Source of the DNA: Pseudogemmobacter faecipullorum
GTDB lineage: Bacteria > Pseudomonadota > Alphaproteobacteria > Rhodobacterales > Rhodobacteraceae
DNA: 64,000 nucleotides
NCBI RefSeq assembly: GCF_020539525.1
Contig: NZ_JACDXX010000011.1
Span: forward strand, 1-64,000
Reading direction: 5' to 3'
The translations under genes were made by a program, and so were the position numbers. The notes under the pieces were generated by a model, which had not been told where the DNA came from, made no database searches, and saw nothing but the letters and a program-made list of their open reading frames with translations. Shown piece after piece: positions 1 through 8,520 of this stretch. Every line of letters begins with the position of its first letter. Positions within the stretch are counted from its first letter, which is position 1.

Positions 1-130
1 CAGTACTCTGGCTGATCCGCAACCTTGTCAGAATGTCGTTCCGGCAGCTTCCGCCGCCTCCCTCAACCTCCCGCCGCCGTCTCCGTCTGCGTTCCGTTTC
101 GGTGAGCCGGTATCTAGGACCCAATCACAG

Positions 131-263
131 AACCTGCAAGCACATAAATGTAAAAAAATGGCCACAGCCCAAACCAGACCAGCAAAATAAGGGAAATAAA
201 CTTGCGAAGTGCCTCGGGATGACCTGCTGCTTATCCACAGCCTCCGGCGCGAAATGGGGATAA
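131..263. other. AT-richer segment with two DnaA-box-like sites
   Basis: The first 409 bases hold no convincing gene. A 76-codon open frame at 33-263 is Pro/Arg/Ser-rich with no family resemblance. Within this stretch, 140-205 is markedly richer in A and T than the surroundings. A perfect DnaA-box consensus TTATCCACA lies at 231-239 on the plus strand, and a one-mismatch box (TTATCCCCA) at 255-263 on the minus strand. The segment lies just downstream of the minus-strand rep gene. A role in replication initiation is inference. The 1-30 and 264-409 parts show nothing recognisable. Confidence 0.35.
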
Positions 264-409
264 GATCAGCACAATCAGCACGCTGCGATTCTTAAGCCCC
301 CCGAATCCATCCCCTGGAAGACCGCGCCGATTCCCCGAGGCGCCACCCCCGGTCATAACCCTCGCGCGCGCAAGCTATATAATGCGGGAAAACACGATGC
401 AGTTTGCGC

Positions 410-1615
410 TCATTCGAGACCCTCGAAGGCGTCCGGAAAGACTTCTGCCCAGAAATCCCGGATCGCGGCGGCGTTCAGCGCCGACATCCAGCCATGACGC
501 TCAAAATCTTCGCGCGCGGCGCCTTGCACCCGGGCAAGGAACAGACGGCGATCAGCATCGCGCTGGGTTGGGGTCCGGGCTGCGGCGAGGTCGCGGACCC
601 GTTCAAGCTGCTGCGCCCGCAGCGTTAACGGTCTGGCAGGGTTTCGCGGCGAAACCGCCCTGCCCTTTCCGGTGGCCGCCTCTTCGCCTTCATTAAGCAC
701 TTTGGCCAGGTAGCCAGCCGGGTTGCGCACCCCCTCCTGGCCCGAGACATAATTCATCTTCTGCAGCACCAGTGCTTCGCCATGCTCGGCGATCCACTGC
801 CGCGCCAGCCGGTCCGACACCCCCAGCCGGCGCAGCCGCGCATAGGTATCGCTGTTGCGGACCCCTTCCCCGTCATCCAGATCGAGAATCGACAGCTGCG
901 GGTTCTCGGTGATCAGAAAACGAATTCCTGTCACCGCCCGGCCCATCTTCTGCAGCTCTGGCGTGATAATGATATTTGAGGTGCGGTTCACCTCTGCGAC
1001 GCCGGGCTTGATGATTTTGGCATTAAGATGCTTGAATTCATCATAATAGGGGCTATCCGCCACGCCCATCAGCCGGCGAAACAGGTCGAGCGACCACCAG
1101 CCCGTTGAGCCGGTGCGCACGAAGCGATAGCAATTCTCGTACAGCGCCAGGGCATGACCACTGGTGAAACGGCGCTGAATGTTCAGGTTAATCAGCGCGA
1201 AAATCTTGGGATCGTGCAGTTTTTCTGCCAGAGCCGGCGAATAGGCATACTCACAGATCCCTGATTTCAGCCGCGCAAAAGCAAGCAGCGAGGAAACCCC
1301 CCATTCCTGCTGACCATCGGCATCGAGCATATCCCATTCTGCCACGGTTTCAGCGAGGCCCCGCAGAGCGGCTTTCAGCGTATCGGTATCATTGGAATTA
1401 TAGCCGATCATCAGGCAAAGCGTACGGGCATCAATCCGGTGCGTGCTTTGACTGGTCAGGCTGTCATAGGCATTCAGCAGCAGAACATTGGACAGTTTGC
1501 GCTGCAGCAGCGATAATTTACCCGAGACATGGATCGCCGCGACATGCTTTTTTACCGCGCCGCGGCGCAGAGAGCCTGAAAGGCGATCTTTTGGAATGTC
1601 TTCGAACTGGCTCAT
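410..1615 (-). CDS. Plasmid replication initiator protein, Rep_3 family-like
   Basis: Likely initiator of the replicon, expected to bind origin iterons and open the DNA. The 401-residue product reads like a Rep_3 (winged-helix pair) initiator. It has a basic N-terminus, a helical block that includes KLSLLQRKLSNVLLLNAY, and a central segment with FTSGHALALYENCYRF and WWSLDLFRRLMG, the typical 'ALALYE.C.RF' region of these proteins. Rhodobacterales carry several plasmid initiator classes (RepABC, RepA, RepB, DnaA-like); this is not RepC. The frame is open 18 codons further upstream to 1669, but the ATG at 1615 begins the conserved-looking part and is preferred. It is transcribed away from a candidate origin and is divergent from parAB, the usual arrangement for such replicons. 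The exact compatibility class cannot be assigned by eye. Confidence 0.8.
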   Translation of the reverse strand: MSQFEDIPKDRLSGSLRRGAVKKHVAAIHVSGKLSLLQRKLSNVLLLNAYDSLTSQSTHRIDARTLCLMIGYNSNDTDTLKAALRGLAETVAEWDMLDADGQQEWGVSSLLAFARLKSGICEYAYSPALAEKLHDPKIFALINLNIQRRFTSGHALALYENCYRFVRTGSTGWWSLDLFRRLMGVADSPYYDEFKHLNAKIIKPGVAEVNRTSNIIITPELQKMGRAVTGIRFLITENPQLSILDLDDGEGVRNSDTYARLRRLGVSDRLARQWIAEHGEALVLQKMNYVSGQEGVRNPAGYLAKVLNEGEEAATGKGRAVSPRNPARPLTLRAQQLERVRDLAAARTPTQRDADRRLFLARVQGAAREDFERHGWMSALNAAAIRDFWAEVFPDAFEGLE

Positions 1616-1667
1616 CTTACTGTTTTCCGGCGCTGGCCGGTCCCCTCGAATCCGCGGGGAACCCCCC

Positions 1668-1684
1668 ATTATCTGCGCGATAAT
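1668..1684. promoter_or_regulatory. Inverted repeat upstream of rep (possible autoregulatory operator)
   Basis: ATTATC-TGCGC-GATAAT is a perfect 6-bp inverted repeat with a 5-base spacer, 53 bases upstream of the preferred rep start. Rep_3 initiators often repress their own promoter by binding an inverted repeat here. That role is inferred from position only. Confidence 0.35.
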
Positions 1685-1692
1685 CCCCCATC

Positions 1693-1972
1693 AGGTATCC
1701 GACAACAAGATAGAAACAGGTACCATTTTCAGGACAGAGCCGACGTTGCTCCCCGCCTGCAGCAAGAAGCAGGCTGATTGCAAAAGGTATCCATCTACAG
1801 GAACGCGGGTTCTGCGCCTCGGGCACAGAGCGCTTCAGGAGCATTTTTCCGCTCGTTTTCCGGGGAGAAGGTCAGGAAATAGGGGCAAAACCCGCGAATC
1901 AGAACCCATACTCCCGGAATCAGATACCTGCCCCCCTGCCTTCGGGCACCTTTCACCCTGAAAACAGGTACC
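1693..1972. repeat. Five iteron-like AGGTAYC repeats (candidate oriV)
   Basis: The rep-parA intergenic region (1616-2173, 558 bases) has no gene. It contains AGGTATC or AGGTACC at 1693-1699, 1718-1724, 1785-1791, 1923-1929 (reverse orientation) and 1966-1972. Three have CAGG context and two share the longer AAACAGGTACC. The last copy is followed at about 1980-2070 by the most AT-rich DNA of this part of the window, including TTTATCCTTA at 2008-2017. Repeats next to an AT-rich unwinding tract beside an initiator gene are the classical layout of an iteron origin. The spacing is irregular, so these could instead be operator sites. Confidence 0.5.
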
Positions 1973-2173
1973 TTACTAAGTGTAACATACTGATATTTAA
2001 TGATATGTTTATCCTTAAAGCTCTTAAAAGATTCTCAATAAATCAAACATATTCTGACTGCTGATTTTTCATCTTCTGTAGGATTTGCGCCGACCTTCGG
2101 TATTTCCTATTCTCAGGAAGATGTGCCATAGTTCTTTGCATATCGCCCCAGGAACAGCACACGTGCGAGACAG

Positions 2174-3571
2174 ATGACAATAAAAACCGGTTTCCCGAAT
2201 AAGGCTGATCTGCCGCCTTATTTTAACCTGGATCCAGCCCAGGCCGCAGCAAAACTTGCCGATCCGATTGATACTGCGCGTTTCGCTAAGGCCGCAGCCT
2301 TTGCCGGACGCGGGCGGGATGATCTGGCCCGCCGCGGCTATGCCCCGGACGGGCTGAAACGGTTGCGCCGGTTCTCGACCTGGGAAGTCTGTCGCTATCT
2401 TATCCCGGTGAACCCGGCCCATTTGCGGCGTGTGCTGCGGCTGAACCCGGACCTGCCGCAGGGAGAGGGTGAGGGAGGGTCTAAGTGGTTCAGCCTGGAA
2501 GAGGTGCTGGCGCTGCGGGACCATTTTGCCACCGAGGGTGCGAAAGAACGGGCCTATAAGGCCTGGCGGCCGGAGGGGCTGCCGGCAAAAGTGGTGGCCG
2601 TGGCGAATTTTAAAGGCGGGGTAGGGAAGACTTCGACCGCGGCGCATCTGGCCATGTCGGCGGCGCTTGATGGATATCGTGTGCTGGTGATCGATCTCGA
2701 CAGCCAGGGATCGATGACTTCGATCATGGGGGGCAAGGTTGAGGATGAGTGGAAAACCGTTTTCCCGCTGCTGGCCCGGGATTATGCGTTGCGGCTGCAG
2801 GAAGAGAATAAGCTTCGTGAGATCAATGGCCAGGAGCCTTTTGCTTTTGACGAGACCCTGACCGAGGCTTTGCAGGTTTCGCCGCGAAACCTGGTGCAGA
2901 AAACCCATTGGCCGAATATCGATCTGATCGGGGCCCAGCTTAACCTTTACTGGGCCGAGTTTCAGGTGCCGGTCTGGCGGATGCAGCTGCGGTCCTGGGC
3001 CTTGTGGGATGCGCTGAGTAATGCGCTAAATGAGGGGGGACTCCTCGACAGCTATGATCTTATCCTGCTCGATACCCCGCCCGCGCTCGGTTATCTGACT
3101 ATTAACGCTCTGGCGGCGGCGGATATTTTGCTGGTGCCGCTCGGGGCCTCTTTCCTGGAATTCGACAGCACCGGGCGCTTTTTCGATATGATCTATTCGA
3201 CCTTTGCCTCGATTGAGGAGGGGGAGAACCGGGCGCGGCGCGACAATGGCCTGCCGGAAATGCGCTTTGAATGGGATGCGGTGCGGGCGCTGATCACCCG
3301 CTTTGACCCGGCGCAGCAGACCGATCTGGCCAATGTCATCCAGGCCTATTTCGGCGATTTCATGACCACCTATCGCCAGGAAATGACGGTGATGGTCGGC
3401 CAGGCCGGTGAGATGGTGTCGGGGATCTATGAAACCGATTACCGCGATTTCAACCGCGATACCTATGTGCGTGGCCGCGAGACCTTTGACCGGACCTGGG
3501 CCGAGGTGAAAGAGCTGATCCTCGGCGCCTGGTGGCGCGATCAGCAGATGGCAGAGGCGGAGGAGGATTGA
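2174..3571 (+). CDS. parA: ParA-family partition ATPase with N-terminal DNA-binding extension
   Basis: ATPase that drives segregation of the replicon with ParB. The 465-residue protein has a deviant Walker A motif KGGVGKT at residues 147-153, the conserved VLVIDLDSQGS block about 25 residues later, and a LILLDTPPALGYL Walker B-type segment. The roughly 130-residue N-terminal extension includes FSTWEVCRYLIPVNPAHLRR, which looks like the helix-turn-helix of type Ia plasmid ParA proteins that also repress their own operon. It is the first gene of a two-gene operon: the stop is one base before parB. The start was taken at the first ATG after the AT-rich region; the ribosome site there is weak. 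Confidence 0.92.
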   Translation: MTIKTGFPNKADLPPYFNLDPAQAAAKLADPIDTARFAKAAAFAGRGRDDLARRGYAPDGLKRLRRFSTWEVCRYLIPVNPAHLRRVLRLNPDLPQGEGEGGSKWFSLEEVLALRDHFATEGAKERAYKAWRPEGLPAKVVAVANFKGGVGKTSTAAHLAMSAALDGYRVLVIDLDSQGSMTSIMGGKVEDEWKTVFPLLARDYALRLQEENKLREINGQEPFAFDETLTEALQVSPRNLVQKTHWPNIDLIGAQLNLYWAEFQVPVWRMQLRSWALWDALSNALNEGGLLDSYDLILLDTPPALGYLTINALAAADILLVPLGASFLEFDSTGRFFDMIYSTFASIEEGENRARRDNGLPEMRFEWDAVRALITRFDPAQQTDLANVIQAYFGDFMTTYRQEMTVMVGQAGEMVSGIYETDYRDFNRDTYVRGRETFDRTWAEVKELILGAWWRDQQMAEAEED

Positions 3572-3572
3572 G

Positions 3573-4649
3573 ATGGCCAAAAGACGCAGCCTGACCGCGC
3601 CTTCGGCGGATGCGCTGAAGCAGCTCGAGGATGATTTCCGCCGCGAAGGCATCGCGCCGCGGCCCTCGGCGGCGCCGATTGCCCAGATCGCCGCCGAGAC
3701 CGCCGCGATCATGGATCCGCGCCTGCATGAACAGCGTGCTGCGGCCGCCCAGGACCGGGTCGATGCCGAAGCGATGCGCGAGGCGCGTGAAAAGGGGCTG
3801 ATCCTGATGGATCTGCCGCTGGAGGTGATTGAGCTGGACGCGCTGGCCCGCGACCGGATGTCGATCGCATCCGAGGAGCTGGAAGAGCTGAAATCCTCGA
3901 TTGCGCGCAATGGTTTGCGGCTGCCGATCGAGGTCTTTGCTTTGGCGGAGGAGGGGCGCTACGGCCTGCTTTCGGGTTATCGGCGTCTGGTCGCGGTGCG
4001 CGGGCTGTCTGAGCTGACCGGCGATCAGAAATACAGCCAGATCAAGGCGGTGCTGCGCGATCCTGAGGCGATGGGCGGCGCTTTCGCGGCGATGATCGAG
4101 GAGAATGAGATCCGCTCGGCGCTGAGCCATTTTGAGCGTGGCCGGATCGCCGTGGTCGCGGCGCAGCAGGGCGCCTTTGGCAATGTCGAGGCGGCGGTCG
4201 AGGCTTTGTTCCCGGTTGCCTCCAAGGCCAAGCGCTCGAAAATCCGCTCTTTCGCTCTGGTGTTTGAAGAGCTGGGCGACATGCTGTCCTTCCCCGAACA
4301 GCTGACCGAAAAGCTGGGCCTGCGCCTGGCGGCGGCTTTGCGCGAAGGGGCTGAGGCGCGGCTGCGCATGGCCCTGGCCGAGACCAGGCCGGGCACGGCC
4401 GAGGAAGAGGCCGAGGCGGTTGAGGCTGCGTTGTCGAGCCTGACCAGCGCCCGGGCCGATCCGCGGCGCGGCGGGCGGCCAAAGCGGCAGTCGGTGCCGC
4501 AGATCCGGCTGAGCTCGGGCTTTGCCCTTTCGGCGCGCGAGGAAAGCGAGGGCTGGTCGATCCAGGTTGGCGGCACGCGCCGCATCGACCGCGAGCTGAT
4601 CGGCGTTTTGATGAAAGAGCTGGAACGGCTGCTGGAACGCCCGGAATAA
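3573..4649 (+). CDS. parB: ParB/RepB-family centromere-binding partition protein
   Basis: DNA-binding partner of ParA for plasmid partition. The 358-residue protein has an N-terminal region consistent with ParA interaction. It then has a ParB/sulfiredoxin-type domain (around residues 85-165) with the LSGYRRLVAV box and a helical HTH-type region (SALSHFERGRIAVVAAQQG). The C-terminal part ends in a basic segment (RRGGRPKRQS) and an amphipathic helix that is probably the dimerisation domain. Tightly coupled to parA (one-base gap). No parS site was identified by eye. The gene converges on the LuxR-type regulator with an 11-base gap. Confidence 0.9.
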   Translation: MAKRRSLTAPSADALKQLEDDFRREGIAPRPSAAPIAQIAAETAAIMDPRLHEQRAAAAQDRVDAEAMREAREKGLILMDLPLEVIELDALARDRMSIASEELEELKSSIARNGLRLPIEVFALAEEGRYGLLSGYRRLVAVRGLSELTGDQKYSQIKAVLRDPEAMGGAFAAMIEENEIRSALSHFERGRIAVVAAQQGAFGNVEAAVEALFPVASKAKRSKIRSFALVFEELGDMLSFPEQLTEKLGLRLAAALREGAEARLRMALAETRPGTAEEEAEAVEAALSSLTSARADPRRGGRPKRQSVPQIRLSSGFALSAREESEGWSIQVGGTRRIDRELIGVLMKELERLLERPE

Positions 4650-4660
4650 AGCCGGGAGGG

Positions 4661-5287
4661 TCAGGGCTGGCGCGGCCCCGCCGGGCTGCGCCGCTCGCCG
4701 GCGCCGAGCAGGATATTGACCAGCTCAAAGCTGTTTCTGACATTCATCTTGCGGATCATATTGGCGCGATGCACCTCGACCGTGCGATGCGAACAGCTGA
4801 GGCTCTGGGCGATTTCCTTGCTGGTGAAACCATTTACCAGATAACCGGCGATGCGCAGCTCGGCAGGGGTCAGGCCGCCGACCGGGCTGATGCCGGTTTC
4901 ACTCGGGCGGTAGGTCCAGACCGCCAGCCGCTCTGGATCGCCCTGATCCAGCGCCTGGCCGCGCCCCGCCATCCAGACCACCGCCCCGTCTTTGCAGCGC
5001 ATAAACCGCTCGTCACAATAGACGCCGCCCTTGCCCATGGCGCGGCGGGCGCGGTCGCCGATGCGTTCAAAATCGGTCAGCCCGGGGTAGAGCAGGCGGA
5101 TCGACTGACCCTGAAGCTCTTGCGGGCGCCAGCCGAATACCTGTTCCACCCGCAGGCTGGCGCGCAGAATCCGGCGCTGGCTGAGGATCAGCGTCGCATC
5201 GGGCGCATGCAGAAAGGCCAGCCTTTCGGGGTCGCGCGGCAGCGGCGCGGGGCGGGGATCTGGCGGATTTCCGGCGGCAGGAGGCAT
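4661..5287 (-). CDS. PAS-domain LuxR-family transcriptional regulator
   Basis: A 208-residue regulator. The N-terminal half (about residues 22-130) resembles a PAS sensor domain ([40 protein letters not shown]). The C-terminal half is a LuxR/GerE helix-turn-helix ([25 protein letters not shown], then [16 protein letters not shown]). It is transcribed divergently from scoAB across a 148-base gap that contains a dyad, so it most likely controls the CoA-transferase genes and itself. The ligand is not predictable. No receiver domain is present, so it is not a classical NarL-type response regulator. Confidence 0.85.
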   Translation of the reverse strand: MPPAAGNPPDPRPAPLPRDPERLAFLHAPDATLILSQRRILRASLRVEQVFGWRPQELQGQSIRLLYPGLTDFERIGDRARRAMGKGGVYCDERFMRCKDGAVVWMAGRGQALDQGDPERLAVWTYRPSETGISPVGGLTPAELRIAGYLVNGFTSKEIAQSLSCSHRTVEVHRANMIRKMNVRNSFELVNILLGAGERRSPAGPRQP

Positions 5288-5307
5288 CTGGATCAGTCTC
5301 TGTAGAC

Positions 5308-5323
5308 ACGTAGGGATCTACGT
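5308..5323. promoter_or_regulatory. Dyad ACGTAG-N4-CTACGT between regulator and scoAB
   Basis: Perfect 6-bp inverted repeat with a 4-base spacer, 20 bases upstream of the regulator start. LuxR-type HTH dimers bind short dyads of this size, so it is the best operator candidate for the adjacent regulator. This is inference; no second copy was noticed in the gap. Confidence 0.4.
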
Positions 5324-5435
5324 ATTCTCACGAATAGTGAGCCGTGCCGCAAGGCGGCAGAATTGCGCTCTGAGACAGGACCGGGTGGGGCGCGCGAGGG
5401 CGGGTGCCGGGGTCGGGGCAGAGGGAGGCCGGGTT

Positions 5436-6146
5436 TTGGGTTTATCAAAAGTCTATGAGGATGCAGGCGCGGCTCTGGCCGATGTGCTGCGCGATGATCT
5501 GCTGATCGCCGCCGGAGGATTTGGCCTTTGCGGTATTCCGGAGCTGCTGATCGCGGCGATCCGGGCCTCGGGCGTGAAGGGGCTGACCGTGGCCTCTAAC
5601 AATGCCGGGGTGGATGGGTTTGGCCTTGGCCAGCTGCTGGAAACCCGCCAGGTGAAAAAGATGATCTCGTCCTATGTCGGCGAGAATGCTGAATTCATGC
5701 GGCAATATCTCTCGGGCGAGCTGGAGCTGGAATTTAACCCGCAAGGCACGCTGGCCGAGCGGATGCGCGCCGGGGGCGCGGGCATCCCGGGCTTCTACAC
5801 GAAAACCGGGGTTGGCACGGTGATCGCCGAGGGCAAGGAACATCACGATTTTGATGGCCAGACCTATATTCTCGAACGCGGCCTGGTCGCCGATCTGGCG
5901 ATTGTAAAGGCCTGGAAGGCCGATCCTTCGGGCAATCTGGTGTTTCGCAAGACGGCGCGCAATTTCAACGTGCCGGCGGCGACCTGCGGTAAGATCTGCG
6001 TGGCCGAGGTGGAAGAGATCGTACCGCTGGGCGCGCTGGACCCCGACAGCATCCATCTGCCCGGCATCTATGTGCACCGCATCGTGCAGGGCGCGCATGA
6101 AAAGCGCATCGAGCAACGCACCACCCGCAAGAAGGAGGCTGTGTGA
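5436..6146 (+). CDS. scoA: 3-oxoacid CoA-transferase subunit A
   Basis: Alpha subunit of succinyl-CoA:3-ketoacid CoA-transferase, which with ScoB moves CoA from succinyl-CoA to acetoacetate for ketone-body or polyhydroxybutyrate breakdown. The family signature [13 protein letters not shown] is near residue 30, followed by VASNNAG and the RKTARNFN region. Start choice: the longer open frame from 5337 has an Arg/Ala-rich extension unlike the family. TTG at 5436 has an excellent ribosome site (GAGGGAGG at 5421-5428) and gives 236 residues, the normal subunit length. It is coupled to scoB by stop/start overlap. Confidence 0.92.
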   Translation: MGLSKVYEDAGAALADVLRDDLLIAAGGFGLCGIPELLIAAIRASGVKGLTVASNNAGVDGFGLGQLLETRQVKKMISSYVGENAEFMRQYLSGELELEFNPQGTLAERMRAGGAGIPGFYTKTGVGTVIAEGKEHHDFDGQTYILERGLVADLAIVKAWKADPSGNLVFRKTARNFNVPAATCGKICVAEVEEIVPLGALDPDSIHLPGIYVHRIVQGAHEKRIEQRTTRKKEAV

Positions 6147-6790
6147 TGGCCGGTGAACAAAAGGGCTGGGACAGAAATCAGATGGCGGCCCGCGCCGCGC
6201 AGGAGCTGCAGGATGGCTGGTATGTGAACCTTGGCATCGGCATTCCGACGCTGGTGGCCAATTACATCCCCGAGGGGGTCGAGGTCACTTTGCAGTCGGA
6301 AAACGGCATGCTGGGCATGGGGCCTTTCCCCTATGAGGGCGAGGAGGATGCCGATCTGATCAATGCCGGTAAACAGACCATTACCGAGCTGCCGCAGACC
6401 GCGTTTTTTGACAGTGCCACCTCGTTTGCGATGATCCGCGGCGGCAAGATTGCCATGGCGATCCTTGGCGCGATGGAGGTCTCGGAACAGGGCGATCTGG
6501 CGAACTGGATGATCCCGGGCAAGCTGGTCAAAGGCATGGGCGGGGCGATGGATCTGGTCGCGGGCGTCGGCCGGGTGGTGGTGGTGATGGATCACACCAA
6601 TAAGCTCGGCGAATCGAAAGTGCTGCCGGCCTGTACCCTGCCTTTGACCGGCAAGGCGGTGGTCAACCGCATCATCACCAATCTGGGCGTGCTCGATGTG
6701 GTCGAGGGCGGGCTGAAGATCGTGGAAATGGCCGATGGGGTCAGCGAGGCCGAGCTGCGCGCCGCGACCGGGGCGAAGATCGTCGGTTAA
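6146..6790 (+). CDS. scoB: 3-oxoacid CoA-transferase subunit B
   Basis: Beta subunit, which carries the catalytic glutamate. The motif [12 protein letters not shown] (around residue 50) contains the Glu of the S-E-N-G signature that forms the enzyme-CoA thioester. [18 protein letters not shown] near residue 30 and the VVVMDHTNK and LPLTG segments are also typical. At 214 residues the length is normal. The ATG at 6146 overlaps the scoA stop by one base; an in-frame GTG lies one codon earlier. GAAGGAGG at 6131-6138 is the ribosome site. Confidence 0.93.
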   Translation: MAGEQKGWDRNQMAARAAQELQDGWYVNLGIGIPTLVANYIPEGVEVTLQSENGMLGMGPFPYEGEEDADLINAGKQTITELPQTAFFDSATSFAMIRGGKIAMAILGAMEVSEQGDLANWMIPGKLVKGMGGAMDLVAGVGRVVVVMDHTNKLGESKVLPACTLPLTGKAVVNRIITNLGVLDVVEGGLKIVEMADGVSEAELRAATGAKIVG

Positions 6791-6822
6791 GGCCCGTATC
6801 GGGGTGAAGATCCGGCCCGCGC

Positions 6823-6850
6823 GCCCCGGGGGAAACTCCGGGGCGGTTTG
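6823..6850. terminator. Hairpin after scoB
   Basis: GCCCCGG (6823-6829) and CCGGGGC (6838-6844) form a GC-rich stem with an 8-base loop, followed by GGTTTGGTTT. It lies between the converging scoB and head-spike genes and is a plausible terminator for scoAB. Confidence 0.55.
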
Positions 6851-6852
6851 GT

Positions 6853-8262
6853 TTATAACGGCAGGCTGGCGCTGCTGATCCAGGCCGCGAGCGCGGTCTC
6901 TGGCAAAGCATCGCTGAACCAGACCAGGCGCGAGAGATAGAGAAAGCCCTGCTGGCCGCCATTGTTGCTGGCAAGGCCGATGGAGAGGGGCGCGATATCG
7001 GGCAGGCGCTCATAGCCATTGGCCTCAATACCGCCCTCGCCGCCGGTGAAACGCGCCAGGGCATAGCCGCCGCCCCAGCTGGCCGCGATCCGCATCCGGC
7101 TGCCGCTCATCATCAGCCCGGCTGACCAGGGGCGGCGCAGAAACTGGCTGTCTTTATAGGGCAGAAAGCCCTGCATCTGACCGGCGCCATTGATTTCAAT
7201 GCCAAGTTTATTCTGGGCATCGAGCCGGGCGTTGACCACCTGGGGATAGGTGCCGATGGCGCGCAGCATCGACATATGGGTGATTTCGGCCAGAATAGTG
7301 CCGCGCCGCATCGAGGTGAGCGCAGTGAGGGCGGGCGAAAGCTGCGCGGTATCGGCGGCCCGGCTGAGCGCGGCAGAGGTGGTATAGATCGGGGAAGAGG
7401 CGCCGACGGCGCTGTTTTCGAGCTGCACCGCATCAACCAGGATCTGATCGCCCGGGGTGGCGAGGCGCAGGCCGATCACCGGATTGGCGATATTGAGATA
7501 ATGCAGCCCGGGGGCAAAGCTGATGAACCAGCGCCCCGGCTCGGCCTCGAGCAGCGGATACCAGTCGCTGCCGTTCAGCGTGCCCTCAAGCGCGCCAGTG
7601 CCGGTGATGCGGCGCAGGAAGAACGAGGGCCAGTAATTTGCCCCGGTGGCGGTGATGCTCTGGGTAATGGTTCCGCCCGGGCTGGTGGCGGTCAGCAAAG
7701 TGGCGGTGCCGGCCGCGCCATCGATGCCAGGCTGGTCGCGGCTGGCGCTGAGACCCGAGCGCAGCCAGAGCGCATGGTTCAGCTCGCGGCTGCGCAGGCA
7801 GCGGTTGGTGCGCGTGCCCTCGATCAGCAGGCCCAGATCCGAGCGCGGCAGGATATTGGCGGCGCGGGGCGAAAACAGCCCGCTGCTGTCGGCGATGTTT
7901 TTGACGCTGGCGCGGCTGTGGCTGAGCACTTCGGCGGCGGTGAGCGGCAGGCCCAGGGCCTGATAGCTGTCGGTGGCGAAATTCAGATCAAACAGCAAAG
8001 CGGCCGGGCCGGGGGCATCGACCTGGATCACATTGCTGGCGCCGCAGCGGATCGCCGCGCCCTCCAGCGCTTTGGTCATGGTCCAGGCGCTGCCGGTTTC
8101 GCCTGCGATCGGCTGGTCATCGGCAAACCACGGGCCGGGCTGATCGCAAAGAAACGTTGATCCGGCATGGCCGTGCCCGCTGGCAATATGGAGCCGCGGG
8201 CCAGGGGGGGCGAGGGGCTGGCGCAGGGCCAGGGCGCTGAGCGACAGGCCGAGGCTGAGCAT
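6853..8262 (-). CDS. Phage/GTA head-spike fibre-like protein (GhsB-like)
   Basis: A 469-residue protein without a signal peptide or membrane segment. It is rich in Ala, Gly, Ser and Leu and has the alternating hydrophobic pattern of beta-sandwich or fibre proteins. An internal stretch (GLLIEGTRTNRCLRSRELN, then later LENSAVGASSPIYTT) resembles phage head-spike or tail-fibre modules that occur before LamG-like C-terminal domains. The C-terminal third (from about residue 320) looks like a concanavalin/LamG-type carbohydrate-binding fold. It follows directly on a small protein that reads as a spike base protein, matching the ghsA-ghsB pair that encodes capsule-binding head spikes of the R. capsulatus gene transfer agent. 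No other capsid or tail gene is nearby. Assignment is by resemblance and context; an unrelated secreted lectin is the main alternative. Confidence 0.6.
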   Translation of the reverse strand: MLSLGLSLSALALRQPLAPPGPRLHIASGHGHAGSTFLCDQPGPWFADDQPIAGETGSAWTMTKALEGAAIRCGASNVIQVDAPGPAALLFDLNFATDSYQALGLPLTAAEVLSHSRASVKNIADSSGLFSPRAANILPRSDLGLLIEGTRTNRCLRSRELNHALWLRSGLSASRDQPGIDGAAGTATLLTATSPGGTITQSITATGANYWPSFFLRRITGTGALEGTLNGSDWYPLLEAEPGRWFISFAPGLHYLNIANPVIGLRLATPGDQILVDAVQLENSAVGASSPIYTTSAALSRAADTAQLSPALTALTSMRRGTILAEITHMSMLRAIGTYPQVVNARLDAQNKLGIEINGAGQMQGFLPYKDSQFLRRPWSAGLMMSGSRMRIAASWGGGYALARFTGGEGGIEANGYERLPDIAPLSIGLASNNGGQQGFLYLSRLVWFSDALPETALAAWISSASLPL

Positions 8263-8520
8263 TTACCACCATCCGATCAGGCTGGCTGTGGTGCCGCTGG
8301 CCAGCACGCGCAGGGGCGAAAGCGGCAGGATCTGGCCCTGTTGCAGGCTGTAGCTCAGCTCGGTTCCCGCCGTGTCGCGTAAGACTGCCGTGCCGCTGCC
8401 GCTGCAGTAGAGGACACGCGGGCGCGGCGCGAGATCGGCACTGTCGGAGGGGGTGATCGCCTGATGAAACAGCGCCGGGCTGTCGAGGCTGCGGGCATAG
8501 CCGGTGAATGGATCGCTCAT
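8263..8520 (-). CDS. Small spike base-like protein (GhsA / RCAP_rcc01079 family-like)
   Basis: An 85-residue protein starting MSDPFTGYARSLDSPA and ending TASLIGWW. It resembles the short 'spike base' proteins of Rhodobacterales gene transfer agents (RCAP_rcc01079 family), which share an N-terminal DPF-type motif and a compact beta-rich body (VLYCSGSGTAVLRDTAG). It stops where the fibre-like gene starts (8263/8262), so the two are translationally linked. In R. capsulatus the pair is expressed with the GTA although it lies outside the main GTA cluster, so isolation from other phage genes is not unusual. Confidence 0.6.
   Translation of the reverse strand: MSDPFTGYARSLDSPALFHQAITPSDSADLAPRPRVLYCSGSGTAVLRDTAGTELSYSLQQGQILPLSPLRVLASGTTASLIGWW

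Noticed and set aside
33-263. 76-codon open frame at the left edge
   Set aside because: Low-complexity Pro/Arg/Ser composition, no ribosome site, no family resemblance, and it covers the DnaA boxes.
410-1669. Reading the initiator as RepC of a RepABC plasmid
   Set aside because: RepC genes lie downstream of repA-repB on the same strand and differ in sequence. Here rep is divergent from parAB and has the Rep_3 pattern.
6853-8520. A prophage remnant
   Set aside because: No integrase, capsid, portal, terminase or tail genes are nearby, and both genes look intact. An isolated spike module fits better.
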